DNA of 64,000 nucleotides, taken from the NCBI GenBank assembly GCA_050084985.1, contig JBITNC010000001.1, positions 86,614,001 through 86,678,000 of the forward strand. The letters run 5' to 3'. Origin of the DNA: Nageia nagi. Lineage: Eukaryota > Pinophyta. Positions 12,660-24,880 of this stretch are shown piece after piece. A program made the translations under genes and the position numbers. Positions within the stretch are counted from its first letter, which is position 1, and every line of letters starts with the position of its first letter. Under the pieces are notes generated by a model. That model had not been told where the DNA came from, did no database searches, and saw nothing but the letters and a program-made list of their open reading frames with translations.

Positions 12660-13229
12660 GATATTATCACCTTTTATTGAACCTTTGGTAATCATTAAAA
12701 ATTATAGTTTGGGTAATGCAAGGTCCTACAACTTCTCTCTTTCTTAATACAACTTAGCTCTGATTGCTCTAAAAAATTGAGTGCTTAATATCTACTAGGT
12801 TTTGAACTAAATAATATGGGAGGAGTTTTATTGGTCCAAGGTTGATAAGATTTCCATTAATGGTAATTAATTCATAAATATCTCAAGACCCATGCACTAT
12901 ACATATTGAGCTAGCATAAGCTGGATTAGAAATTTCAAAGCATACTAGATTTAATTTGTTGTATGATGGTTCATGAAATCTGAGGAAATCTTTCCTTAAA
13001 TGTGATTTAATTCAATGATAGCTGGGCAACGTGTTAGTAGTAACTCTTGATTAAGCTAAAATAAAGTTAACAACTAAGTAGTATGCCAACATTAACTCTT
13101 AATAAATTTAATCATTAAAGACTATTAAATCTTCTTGAAAATTATGCAAACACATTTTTTTTAAATAAATATTTACATTATACATTATCTTGCAGGGAAT
13201 GCAAGTTTACCTCATCACCTAATAATGTT

Positions 13230-14330
13230 TTAAATAGATCCTATTGATGGGAATAGGTAATTCTTAGGATCCAAAAACATCTTGTAACTTGAACATATTA
13301 TTTTGCATGGCCTAGGTAATGATGTAAGGCCTGCTCCAAAGAGAGTCAAATTTTTGGTGTCTTTTGGGTTTTGCTCTTTCCTCATCCCATTTGAGGATAA
13401 TATCACCTGGTTCAAATGTCACCCAAGAAGAATTTTTCTTATCAAACCACCTCTTAACAATATGTTGGTGATGCTGGAATGACTCATATGCTTTGTTGCA
13501 ATCTTCCTCCAATTTCAAGAGCTAATTATATTTGGACTATAATGGCTCAAAGTCATGGTCTTCCATTTCTTGTAGGATTTTTAAAGCTGGTAAGTCCATG
13601 TGTACTAGCAATAATGGTCTTTTACCATATACCAATGCATATGGGGATGTCTTTATTGCTAATTTTATACTAATTCTATTAGCCCATAATGCATAGTCCA
13701 ACTATGTATGCCATTTTCTAGGATTTCCTTCAATTGTTCTCTTGATGATCTAGGTTAGATTTTTGTTAGTTGATTCAACTAACTTGTTACCCTATGAGTA
13801 ATAGTTTGAAGAGAATAACTAGTAGATTCTATATGGAGATACAAAGCTCGATGAATTACCTTTAGTAAATGTCAGACCATTGTTTGACACTATATTTTAT
13901 GAGATTCCAAAGCAAGTGATTATTCTTTTAATCATTTTCATTACTACTTCTTGATCTACAATTTTGCATGGCATACCCTCTGACCATCTAGTGAAGTAAT
14001 CTATTATAGTTAAAATAAATTTGTGGCCTACTAAGGAATTGGAGTTTATGACACCAATAAAGTTTGTAACCCATTATTGATAGGGCTCTTTGACTACTAT
14101 AAGTCTGAGAGGCATGGTAGCTTGTCTTTTCTTTCCCATAAACCTATTACACTTATCACATTCCTATGCAATATTAAATGAATCTTTAAATATAGTGGGC
14201 TAATAATATCTTGCTTGTAACACCTTTATTGCTGTAGTAGGTCCACTATAATGCTTGCCAAAGAATTTGTAATGAAATTCATGCAATATTCTTTGGGATT
14301 CATCTTTAGTCAAATATCTGATAAGGGTTT
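13230..14330 (-). pseudogene. Element A integrase
   Basis: The minus strand shows a core segment with NKLVESTNKNLTQIIKRTI (about 13790-13740), RKWHTQLDYALWANRISIKL and KTSPYALVYGKRPLLLVHMD. The C-terminal domain at 13518-13312 reads EEDCNKAYESFQHHQHIVKR, WFDKKN and FEPGDIILKWDEERAKPKRH, ending in FDSLWSRPYII. This is the Athila/Tat-type integrase end, with no chromodomain after it. Frame changes and stops occur throughout the core. It lies between RNase H (right) and the env-position ORF (left). Confidence 0.85.
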
Positions 14331-14403
14331 GACTAAAAAAATTTCTATACAAGTGATCATCTATCATAACAAATTTAAGGGCATGAAACCTAAACTTTCT
14401 TTT

Positions 14404-15830
14404 TTAGAATCTATATAGAGCTTCAAGGCACTTACCCATTTGAAAATAAATAATAATTTGCTTAATCCAATCACTTTTTTTATTAAGTTGTTGTTCATCC
14501 TCTAGAAGAGAAATCATATATGAAGCTTTGGCCATAGTCTCATAGAGAGCCCTACCTCTGATTAGCTTGGTTGGCTTGATCTCTATATCATATTCCATTA
14601 TTTTAATAATCCAACTAGCTTTTCTTTCACCTAGATCTCCTTGTATAATATAATTTCTTACATTTGGATGAATAGTATATACAAGGATTCTACTATGGAA
14701 GACATAATGCTTGAACTTTTTAAGTCCTTTCATAATGGAAAACATTTACTTTTCAATAAATGAGTACCTTTGTTGATGTTGATGTAGTGTTTGACTATGA
14801 AAGGCAATCGAGTGTTCTTCATTATTGTCATCTTTCTATCCAAGAATTGCAGCAATGCTCCTATCTGCTCCATGTGCATACATGATGAAATATTTTGATA
14901 TATCATGGTTTTTAAGCATAGGAGCTTCTATTATAACCTTTTTTATCTCTTTTAAGATTACTTTTGCTTCACAATACCAAGAAAATATAGCATCTTTCTT
15001 TAGCATTGAAGTGATTGGAGATATAATTTTTGAAAAATTATTAATAAATTTCCTAACAAAATTGATCTAACCAAGGAATTATTGTAAGGCCTTCTTGTTA
15101 AAGGGGAGTGGTAATGCCTCTATAGCTTTTACTCTATCTAGATCAATTGGTAACCCCTCTTTTGAGATAATGTGGCCAAGTAGCTTTTCTTGGTTGACCA
15201 TAAAAATTGATTTTTTTGGGTTGATTGAAATGCCAAACTTCATGCATTTTTCAAAGACTAATCTTATATGTTTCAGGTGATCACTTCTACTTCTAGAGAA
15301 GATAGTTATATCATCTAGATAAATCAATATGATCTTATTTATTAGCTCATCAAATGCATGATCCATGGCTCTTTGAAAAGTAGCTCCTACATTAGAAAGA
15401 CCAAATAGCAACCTTTAAAAACCAAATGTGCAACATTTAGTAGTAAATGCTATCTTGAACTAATCTTCATCCTTCACCCAAATCTATTTAAATTCTAAGT
15501 AACCATATATCATTGAAAAACAATAAGCTTTGGCTACCATGTGCAATATCTATTCCATAGGTAGGAGAAGATAATTATCTTTCAAGGACACTTTATTCAT
15601 ATTTTTGAAATCAATGTAGCATTTGATTTCTCCATTTTTCTTTCTTACAGGAACTAAATTTGCAAACCAATAAGAATGCTTAATAGGATAAATGATCTTT
15701 GAATCAATGAGTTTGATTAACTCCTACTTCATATCCTCTTCTATTTTTGGATTTATGGGTCTCTACTTTTATCTGTATGGTTCAGCATCTGGCTCAAGTT
15801 TGATTGTGTGATGGATGACATTTTTTACAT
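14404..15830 (-). pseudogene. Element A reverse transcriptase and gypsy RNase H
   Basis: From about 15830 leftward the minus strand reads HTIKLEPDAEPYR, IYPIKHSYWFANLVPVRKKN and GEIKCYIDFKNMNKVSLKDN, then an open stretch 15411-15079 with FGLSNVGATFQRAMDHAFDE, IILIYLDDITIFS and FGISINPKKSIFMVNQEKLL. The catalytic YLDD (15321-15310) is intact. The open stretch 14745-14404 is RNase H sequence: KKFKHYVFHSRILVYTIHPN then GERKASWIIKIMEYDIEIKP. The sequence is of the Athila/Tat type. Stops between these open pieces show it is inactive. Confidence 0.88.
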
Positions 15831-16422
15831 ATGTCTTAAGATCATCATAAGTCTAAGCAATCACTTGGGAAAACTCATGATAAATATGAGACATAGTAGC
15901 CTTTTCTATTACAGAACACTTTGGACCAAGTTTCACATATTTATCAAGCTCTACCTCTAGCTCAACATAATTCTCTTTCAAGATGATCGAAGAATTGGCC
16001 TTTAGGACATCTTCTAAATCAAATAGTCTTTCAAAAGAGAGTAGTCCTTATGGTACTACATTATTTATAAGATGAATGACATCTAATTCTTGGAAATAAT
16101 CAGGCATTTCCTGAGTACCAAAAGTGTGAGCCACTACTTCATCTACAAAGAAATTAACAATATGCTCATCAGAGTCAAATACTTACCAAAAGTTTGTTAC
16201 ATCTAGTACTGAAGGCCTACACTAAACTTTGACTCTAAGAGCTCCTCTTTTATGATGAGCAGGGTTATAAAATGATCCTCTTCTAGCAAGTGCATTATAT
16301 ACTTAGTTGTGCTTTCTAGGAATAGATACAAAATTCATAGCAAAAAATGATTCCAATAAGTCCTACACTCTATTCCTATAGTTCTTCAAATAATGGTGCT
16401 TTGCACTAATCTAATTTTTGAC

Positions 16423-16644
16423 TTACTTAATGACCAATTTAGAATCACCATGAATAATTAGGCAACTAATACCTAAATTGATTACTTTAGATAACCCTAA
16501 ATAAAGGGCTTTATATTTATCAGAATTGTTTGTACATGTCCATGTGAATTGGAAGGAGAATCTTTTGGTAGCCCCTTTAGGAGATTTGAGGACAACTCCA
16601 ACTCCACATCCATATTTGCATTGAGAAACATCAAAATACATCAT
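16423..16644 (-). pseudogene. Element A archaeal-type RNase H placed between protease and RT
   Basis: The open minus-strand stretch reads MMYFDVSQCKYGCGVGVVLK, SPKGATKRFSFQFTWTCTNN and YKALYLGLSKVINLGISCLI then IHGDSKLVIK. This is the archaeal-type RNase H fold pattern: YFDxS with the first catalytic Asp, TNNxxxYxAL (Glu replaced by Lys in YKAL) and GDSxLVI with another Asp. It lies between protease (16965-17246) and RT (starting near 15830). Element D has its copy after RT instead. Whether the domain joined a Gag-PR-RNH-RT polyprotein in this order is inferred from the map. Confidence 0.8.
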
Positions 16645-16964
16645 CCATACCTTATGTTATTTATCAACAGTAACTAAAACTAGTTAAACTTTTTGTATAG
16701 ATAATAATTTCCCATGCTAGCATCTATGACCTAATAATTTAGATCATTTGCTAATAGAGCTTTGATTATTAGTATTGATTCCCTTAGTGTGTCACTTTCA
16801 AATATCTCCACTTGTTGTGGATCATTCATGCAATTTACTTAATTGATCCTCTTGAGATGGAAAATTTTAGTGCCTTCATTCAAAATCTTCACCTATTTAT
16901 TTTGAAAAGAAAATAGAAGATGACTATAATCTAAGGCCAAGTACCCTCCCAATTTAGTAGTAAA

Positions 16965-17290
16965 TTATTTAGAAAGATAAATTCCAAATAAAGGTGGAAG
17001 ATCAACTACAATAATATCTTGAACAACAATAATATCAAGGAAGGTATTTAAAGTTATTTGAATACCTTTAACACTACCAATAACATGTACTATGGAAGAA
17101 TCTAATTGTATGACACTGTCAATGCATCTTGTAATATACAATTTCATTTTCTCTACAACAACTTTAGGGATAACAATTATAGCAGCTCCAGTATCAATCA
17201 TACAATTGTTTACTACCCAGCCTTCTAATCTCAAGGATAAATACAAAGGTGAGGGTCTTGTTATACCTATTGGAGCTAGAGGGACAAGTT
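16965..17290 (-). pseudogene. Element A aspartic protease
   Basis: The open minus-strand stretch reads MYLSLRLEGWVVNNCMIDTG, AAIIVIPKVVVEKMKLYITR, and further on VIGSVKGIQITLNTFLDIIV and LPPLFGIYLSK. The catalytic loop IDTGAA is intact. The downstream LLG block is weak (PPLFGIYL). The protease would mature Gag-Pol. Element E carries a homologous stretch at 29330-29460 reading CLIDIESSSTIMRKAIKEV, where the DTG loop is lost. Confidence 0.82.
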
Positions 17291-17299
17291 TAGATTAGC

Positions 17300-18563
17300 A
17301 TAGATATGATTCTCTTCATTTGTCCTCTTTTTACTATTTATTAATTTTAAAGCTTCTTACAGAAGATCTAATTGACCTGGTATCTTTAAGGTATCAAACA
17401 TAGTCATCCTTGAAGGATTTTTCTTCAATTCTTCCATAATATTATATAGAGCATATGGAATGGACTTACTTGGATTTGCTTTTTGATTTGTTTTGAAATG
17501 TTGAGTAGCCTTTTCTTTATGATAATTATTGATGAAAGGATAACTTAATGCATCGGGTCTTTCTTTCTTCTAGACTTCTTTTATTGTGAAAGCAAGGTTT
17601 GTTTCACCCAAGGCACAAGTACTTGAGCTTGACAAGATTAGATGAGACTTGATGACATTGGTTCTATGGTTGAGCTAAGGGAGTTTCCAACTACCTTATC
17701 ATTTCCTCTTCTTGAGATTTGGGTCTAGTACCAGTACTTGTAGATACGAGAGTAGGTAATGTTGGTGGCTAATTTTGCAAAATAGGTATGGGAGGATGTG
17801 GTATGGTGAGAACTCCATTATGAACTATTTGTGGAGTCTATTTAAGAAGCAAACTTGGAAATATAAGCATGATTATTCTAGGTTGCATTTTACTAGAGGA
17901 TACCAAGGTATGTTCTATAGTCTTTACTATCTAGTAAACATCTGGGAATGTATCTCCTGACATAACAATAAGCATATTGAGATCAACAAGAAAAGCTTTT
18001 TGATAATATATCAAAATTTGATCATTTGTTGATCTAATCCTTGGTAGTATGGATTTCCACATTCTTTCAAATTTGATATTAAAATCATCAATAGATTCAT
18101 GTGGATGTCTTTTAATACATGCTATGAGGCTAAGGAACATTCTATCATCACCATCTATAGAAAATATTTTAATCATGTCCTAACACAACTCTTCCCATGA
18201 ATTTATATATTGGAAGGTGAGAGTTCTAAACCACTTAGTTGCTTTGCCTTCAAAAGAGTGTGACACTAACCTTATCATCATAGTTTTATCAATAATGTTG
18301 AAGCTTGAAGCCAATAATGATACATCTTGATAGTGCTCATATGGCATCTTTTTAGAGCCATCATACTTAGGAAAAATTTTAAAATCTAATTGAAGTATAG
18401 GTGGTGAATTAGTAGCTACAACCAAAGGATGATTATTATTCCAAGTAGGAAAATCTGCTAGTTGAGCAATACTTGGAGAATATACAAGAGGTAAAGGATT
18501 TTTTGGAAATGAGTCAAATACAACTAATAAAGGTGTATACCTTAAAGGGATCAAAAGAGACAT
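17300..18563 (-). pseudogene. Element A gag and gag-PR spacer
   Basis: The N-terminal open stretch 18563-18180 includes FKIFPKYDGSKKMPYEHYQD, LLASSFNIIDKTMMIRLVSH and FEGKATKWFRTLTFQYINSW. These align with the intact gag of element C (PEFDATSEKTAYEHCIDVAG, SFKGKVLDWYRGLPNGSITT). The stretch 18176-17931 continues it. Nearer protease, at about 17490-17350, lies a conserved-looking spacer with IPYALYNIMEELKKNPSRMT and FDTLKIPGQLDLL, typical of Athila/Tat Gag-Pro spacers. The gag would build the particle. Stops and frame shifts are present. Confidence 0.82.
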
Positions 18564-18822
18564 AACTCAAGATATCTTTCATATAATCCTTCTATAATAA
18601 AGTGATAGCTCTTGAAATCTAGGCTATCTAAGGGAATTTCTAGCACTACTTCTAGTTAATCTATGTTTTGAAGGTGCTAGGGTTCAAAAAATTTGACTAG
18701 TTGATAGCAAAGTCATCAATAAGGTTACAAAAACTTTATCATCTTGAAGGATCAATATGATAACCCACCAGATGAGGCTATCAAGCCTAACAATGCTTGC
18801 TAAATATGATATTCAGCTCAAG

Positions 18823-18839
18823 TCCCATCGGGTGTGCCA
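18823..18839 (-). other. Primer-binding-site-like sequence of element A
   Basis: The minus strand reads TGGCACACCCGATGGGA, about 17 bases inside the 5' LTR. Elements C (51491-51507) and E (34948-34964) have the same sequence with few changes. The complement ends in CCA and fits tRNA geometry: discriminator base, 7-nt acceptor strand and 5-nt T-stem strand. I could not name the tRNA. Confidence 0.6.
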
Positions 18840-18856
18840 AAACTAGAATTAGCTAC

Positions 18857-20863
18857 TATTGATCGGTATAGTGTAACCTCAAGGGTTTGGTCTGGTCATG
18901 TTCTCCACTTCTCACAATGGTAGGTTCCTTGAAAGAGAAAAGGTGGTGGGGATGTGCTTGTGTTATTTTTTCACTCAATCTTTGGTTTATAAGCTAATTC
19001 CTATCTATATTTAAGGTCAAAAGTAATAAGAAAGGAATAAAAAGATGAAGAGTTACAAGAAAGAGATAAGCAAATAAACAACTATAATAGGAAATTCGCA
19101 ATCCAAGGATTGTAGCATAGGTAGCAATCCATAGCCAAGATTAAGAATACCATACTATCTCGCACTTAGGGTCTCACAATCACAATACATAGCCATAATT
19201 TGAAGAAAACATTCCACACATAACATTCATAAAAGCAATAACAGCCACTTTGTTCCAAAGAGGGAAAAGCATTGTCTATTTGAATTATCATATGTGAATT
19301 GCTTTTACAGATTAGGGTAAATTTTCTAAAATGTTTAATGTTCTTAATTTCTAAAAACTAGCTATTTATACAACTTCCCCCCTTTGGGTGGTTGGATCTC
19401 ACTAATGTACATTACTACTAGCATTGAATGAAACAACTATAATAGCACTATTTATATAAATGCTACAAATATGCTAGATAATACAGTGAACAAGTACTAA
19501 TCAACATTAATCATCTAAACTATCTAGGGATTTTTAACTTCTATTCAACCATGTCCATAGAGCTATAATCTTTCTAACATGTCATTGATTGCTCCTTTCT
19601 CAATCTTGTAGCTAATTGAATATAACACTATTACTAATTAAAGGTAGTATTGTAGCTAATTGAGTAGTTATTTGATTACACATTGATTGGTACAATTTGG
19701 TTGTATGATTTACTATCCTCCATCTGCTTCTTTGCAATCTTTATGATCTCTATTATGGATGTCAGTAATCAAATTAATGATGGTTGGTAGACATTATATT
19801 CACTTGGATTGAGAGGAATTACCACTATTATGTGGAAATAAGTTGGTGTCAACACATTAATAGGGCCTTGAGGGTCAAACACTTAAAATGAAGTGGACCT
19901 GAGTGTTCTTTCTCATGCATTACTCTTCCACTTACTTGGAAAGCTCTATGTTCTTCCAGGCTCTATTGATGATTTGGTTCTTCTAGGACCTACTTATTTT
20001 TACAAAATTTATGACACCATCCTTCAAAATTGTCAAGATTTATTGATATTTTAATTTGATCAAGACCTGTTAATTCTAGCCAAAAATTATGATGTCATCT
20101 CTCAAAATCCTTAGGTACTATTTATATTTTGATTCAACTAGGACCTATTGATTTTAGTCAAAAATCATGACATCATCTCCCAGAATCGATGGGCTCTATA
20201 GAAATTTTGATTTTTTTGGGACTCACTTATTTTTACCAAAATTATGTGATGTCACCTCCTAAAATCACCGAGCTTTATTGATAATCTTCAAGAGTCTGCA
20301 CTTGTTACTATCTATTTTAGGACCCATTGATTTTGATCGAAAACTATGACATCATGCTTCAAAATCATCGAGTACTATTGGTATTCTTCAAAATTTGAAT
20401 TTTGAATCTGTACAAGTTTTGGACATTTGTGCTAATAATTCCTAAAGACTTTAAGGTAATAAATATGACTTTGAGAAATTTTACATACATGAATTCTTAA
20501 GTATACTAGAGACGATGATATGATTTTTAGGGACTTTCAACTCTTAGTTACTGAAGAATGAAAGAATACAAAGTTAACACAAGTTTCATTGACATAACTT
20601 CCTAGTAACCTTATTTACATAATTCTTGGGTGCTAAATAATGAAAAAACTCTTGGGTGACTATTTACTAAAAAAAATGACTCTTTATAGTCTAAGGAAAA
20701 GCAATGAGAAGAGGGGAAGAATTTATATAAAAATCTTGCAAGTCATGACGACTCTAAAAGAATAGTGTTCCCCCTCGAGGACTCTTATATACATAATCTC
20801 GAGTACTAAAGAATGAATAATAGTAGAATTACCCAAATTTTGAGTGTTATTTTGGAGGAATAC
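18857..20863 (-). repeat. 5' LTR of element A
   Basis: Pairs with 6808-8835 along its length. The first bases read TATTGATCGG, with TG changed to TA. The end reads GGAATAC, with the terminal A missing, followed directly by the CCTCC target duplication. TATA box at 19363-19370 on the minus strand. U3 octamers at 20012 (TGACACCA), 20090 (TGATGTCA), 20169 (TGACATCA), 20247 (TGATGTCA) and 20347 (TGACATCA). Confidence 0.92.
20012..20354 (-). promoter_or_regulatory. Array of five TGACGTCA-derived octamers in U3 of element A (right LTR)
   Basis: The five octamers stand at steps of 78, 79, 78 and 100 bp, matching the left LTR. At two paired positions (8042/20090 and 8299/20347) one LTR reads TGACATCA and the other TGATGTCA. 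Since the LTRs were identical at insertion, the shared ancestor is best read as TGACGTCA with loss of its central CpG in opposite ways. Confidence 0.72.
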
Positions 20864-22527
20864 CCTCCTTTCCCTTATATTTATCTATCTTGGGGAATAA
20901 AAATTTATAATAAAAATCCTTAATTGATATGGATGGATGGATTGGTTCATTACAAATGGATCCATATGATAGCTATCCTTTCCTTGGTCATTTAGCCTTT
21001 GCTCCATCTCTTGTAACTTCTTAAGAATCTCATAATGAGGATTGGATGGAGGAAAGGATCTTAAAACTTGATACCTTAGACTTTGATAATAATTGGTTAC
21101 TTTAGGTTTCCCTTAGGTTGATAAACTAGTTATGTTGGGAAAACACTCACTTGTGGTGCATGGTATGGTTGACCTACAAACCCTTGAGCCATTTGGTTAT
21201 GAAAAACTTGAGAAGGAAATTGAATTTATCCAAGGGATATATCTTTAACATGTTGAAAAGATTGGAAATATTTTTGGGTGGGGTAAGCCCCCTTTGTTTT
21301 GCACCAACATATGCTTGTGTATGATTAGGTTTTTGATAATGAACATGTGTCGATATAACAACTTGAGAACAAGGAAGATATTGAGGTAAAATATTAATGT
21401 GCACCCTAGGTTGAGGAACATTAGGTGGCACATATGATGGAAGGATTTCTTCAAGATTAGAGTTTTTCATGTTGCCAGGTGCTATAAGATGTTTTTGATA
21501 GGATGGATAAGGTTGATCGATAATAGCAACATGGGGAGGAGTTGAAATCCTCAATAATTATGGGTTGATATTTACCTCTTTCTCTTTATGGGTGTCCACA
21601 ACTTATGCAAATCTCTTGGATTTTTAAATCCTATACCACTCTTCCAATATTTAGGCTCTCTCCTCATCATCATGATGGCGAGCACTTGATGGTATCAAAG
21701 TGGGGGTATTCAACTTTTGGATGGAAAGATTGTACCAAAGGTTCCACCTAAGAAGCAAATGAAGCTTGAGGTAAGCTTGATGATAATTTTTTACCTTGAC
21801 TTGAAGCCAAGAGAGGAGGAACAAAAGAGGGTGGGTAAAACAAGGTATAGTTACGAGCTCTTATCTTTTGCAAGATGGTAGCAGGAGACTCAAGATACTC
21901 TTATTATTGGGGCTCAATAGATTTAGATGACATGTTAGAAGGTGGAGGATTACCATAGGTGATATCATAATGGTACATGACATGGTAAGGTATTGGAAGG
22001 GATGACATGTTTGACTTATGGAGTGAAGTGGCCATAGTGATAATAAAGGGTAAGGAAGGAGGAAGCAAGGGTTATGACACCCTTGTCTCTTCTTCTAAGG
22101 GAGGTGGAGGATTTTCCAAAGGTTGACTCTCCATATTAGAAACATGGGATGATGAAGGCCTAGAATCAAAAGGTTTTATAGCCTTAAATTGGTGAAAAAG
22201 ATCTTGGATATGAGGATCACTCACAAAGAGTTTTTCCTTAGAAGGAGTTTCATCATGGATAGCCTCCACATGATGTGGATAACTAACATCACCATAAAAG
22301 GGGTTTCTATGTACACTTTATTGCAGGTATCTATAGAATTATGGATTTTCTTGATGGAATGGGATGGAAGTATGTCTAGGTATACAAGATAGGATAATTG
22401 GGAAACATGAGGTGAAGGTGGTTCGGAAATATGAGGTGAGGAATAGAGGGTTGGATTGTGAAGACCTAGTTTGCCTAGCCTTAAATTGTGCTCTAGTCTC
22501 CATTGAACTATGGGATTCACCTTCCAT
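20864..22527 (-). pseudogene. Element D gag, N-terminal part
   Basis: The target duplication copy is 20864-20868. The minus-strand frame starts at a true ATG at 22527 (MEGESHSSMETRAQFKARQT), a typical gag beginning. It continues through 22269-22072 (PFDSRPSSSHVSNMESQPLE, NPPPPLEEETRVS) and 21554-21174, a Pro/Tyr/Gln-rich section with PPHVAIIDQPYPSYQK and VPPNVPQPRVHINILPQYLP. These are low-complexity N-terminal gag regions of Tat elements. The capsid-like part lies beyond element A at 6.8-5.6 kb. Frames are broken. Confidence 0.68.
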
Positions 22528-24880
22528 ACTAAGAACACAAATAAGGATTTAAACAAAAAATATTGCACAAATAAAAATACCCCAATAGTTCCAAACAAGA
22601 GAAGGAAAATAAACACAAATTCTAAAAGTTTTGTTAGGATATTATTTTAATGGATGCAAAGCTAAAACACACAACCCTAGGATGATCTTTTCAAGATATC
22701 AATACTATATACAAGATAGAAATGGTGTGAAATATAGAAATGGTGATTATCTTTTCTACTTGATTCTTGTTCAATTATGATAATTATCTTATTAATGAGA
22801 TTGATTTTAAAGTTCTTTCACATCTTGATTAGTTTTACTAGATGAACCTAGTAAAGTTTTTTTGGGTAAGGCTCAATCTATAGGGGTGGTTTGTTTAATG
22901 GCTGAACTTAGGTTTTCCACTTTTATCATGGCCTTTGGATTAGGACTTGATCATGGTGGTAAAATCTACATGACCTAGCTCAATCCGAGGCCCATATGAA
23001 ATTAATGCAAGTACAATAGAGCAAATATGAGATGTAACTAAATGTGTGTAAATGCAACTAATCTCTTATATATTCTCCTTTTATTTTCAAAATAAAAGAA
23101 CAAAATGATTTAAGAAAGAAGCACTCCCTCCCAAGGATATTTTAATTTCACAAATGCAAGAAAAAAATTAAACTTTTTTCTTTTCAATTTCTTTTCTTTT
23201 TCACTAGAAAAATAAATCAAAAATAATCAAAATAATAGCCCTAGGATGCACACAAAATACAAATCCTTATCTAAATCATGAAAAATGTGGGATACAAGCC
23301 TAAGGGGATCCTACTCTAGGCTCCCATCAAATACAATACCTATAGTACAAGATTTGATCCTAGCCAATATGATGTAGACCGACTAGCAGTCCAATCGATG
23401 GGTTGATCAAATAGTTGGCCAACTGCTCATAGTGGTACCCAAAGATTTTTAAAATCTAAGTATAAAAATACTAAATAGAATAATAAGTGTATAACCCATA
23501 AGTTTAAATGATGGTATTAGACTACTACCACCTAGTTACTGGGCCAATAAGCTATGATACATGCTAAAAAATGAAATATCCTAGTTAAAACCTAAGATAA
23601 CCCTAATCGGTACAAACCAAATCGATTGACAAAGAGGGATTGATGGGGTTAGAACCAAATGATAGTTTTCACTTATAAACCATAAATAGTCTATAAAAGA
23701 CTAGATAGACTCTATAAATAAATCTATAAGAAACTAAATACCTTTTTGTTGACTTTCCTAACTCTAACTTTTTAGGGTTTGATCTCAAGCTTGTTAGGAA
23801 TGTTCCCTAAAAAAACTAGTCCATGTCAGTATATGAAATTGTATGAAAAATTAAAAAAGAAGGATTAATGAAAACACATAAAAATAAGGATAAAAGGATT
23901 AAAAACTCCTTTATGATTATAATTCTTATACCAAAGAAGGTACCACCATGATCACCAATTTGTAAGGCTCCCCAAAACCAACAAGACCCCACACCCAAGC
24001 CCCTTTTAGAATGCCTATGTTGCAATTTCTAAAATAGAGATAGGGTTTATATATTTATCATTTAATGAAATACCCAAGATGCAAAATGACCTACAAAATG
24101 AAGATAAAATGAGGTTTCTAAGTTTCAGTTCCTTAAACCCCTATAATCAAGTAAGACTTAAATAGTTTGCTTGTAAACCTCTAAGCCTTGAGTCAACAAG
24201 GAATTCAAAAATATTCCAATGCCTACAATGCAAGCTAGCATAAAATCCAAAATTATTTATCTAATGATTTAATTAAACTAAACTATCCTAACTTAGGTCT
24301 ACAAGATACTAGCCTAGAAATACTAGAATGCAACCATGCACAAGTGGGTTGGAAAAATACATAAAAAGGATATGATTGGATGCTCTTGATTGACCTTTTA
24401 AACCTAATAAAACCTTGAAATAATGTTACTCTCTACAAAAATATAAATCACAAGAGTTGAACCAAGATTCCCTTTGCAATATGAGGATAATGGTTACCTT
24501 TTTGCCTTGGAAATGATGGGTTGAGCTTAAAATGAAAAGTAGTAAGTTGCTAAGTTTGAGTACCTGATTAGCAGTAGGCTCGACATGCAAGAGCTTATGA
24601 ATATACATTAGGTAATGAATAATTATTCTTCAAAAATAATTTTTAAATGACCTTTTTATATAATAGTGACTAACCAGTGGGTCGATTAGGGTTTAACCTA
24701 ACCATTCAATTGGTCTCCTAATCGGTAGGGATAGAGTTGATAAAGTGGTAACAAGAGGCTAAGTTACCACAATAGATCATGTGAATGCAATCAAACTAAG
24801 ATGAAAGTATGATAGGATCATGATAAGATATAATATGGACCAAATTTTCATGAGTCACCTAAGCTAAGGAAATATATATT
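22528..24880. other. Probable 5' leader and LTR of element D, no gene seen
   Basis: AT-rich sequence with no coding similarity in either strand. By position it should contain the leader and 5' LTR of element D. Short GC-richer patches with repeated CGATT/CGGT words stand at about 23370-23400, 23610-23640 and 24670-24740. I found no convincing LTR partner within the window and no clear primer-binding site. Confidence 0.4.

Larger units (their letters stand above)
6808..20863 (-). mobile_element. Element A: 14-kb Ty3/gypsy (Tat/Athila-like) element inserted in element D
   Basis: Two LTRs of about 2.0 kb (6808-8835 and 18857-20863) flank a minus-strand interior with the order gag, protease, archaeal-type RNase H, RT, gypsy RNase H, integrase, then a long ORF remnant. 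CCTCC duplications bound it. The LTRs are roughly 88% identical in a short stretch I compared. The right LTR has lost the terminal A and has TA in place of TG at its start. No reading frame is intact, although the RT keeps a YLDD motif. It belongs to the same LTR family as B, C and E. Confidence 0.92.
300..22527 (-). mobile_element. Element D: decayed Tat-like Ty3/gypsy retrotransposon, split by element A
   Basis: Minus-strand coding traces run gag (22527 to 20869 and 6807 to about 5573), protease (about 5190-4990), RT (about 3490-2600), gypsy RNase H (about 2600-2362), archaeal-type RNase H (about 2018-1800) and integrase (about 1330-310). A second RNase H between the gypsy RNase H and integrase is the arrangement known for plant Tat (Ogre/Retand) elements. 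All frames carry stops and frameshifts, so the element is dead. Element A interrupts the gag with a 5-bp CCTCC duplication. The 3' LTR should lie below position 300 and the 5' LTR right of 22.5 kb; I could not pair them by eye, so the outer boundaries are unknown. Confidence 0.8.
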
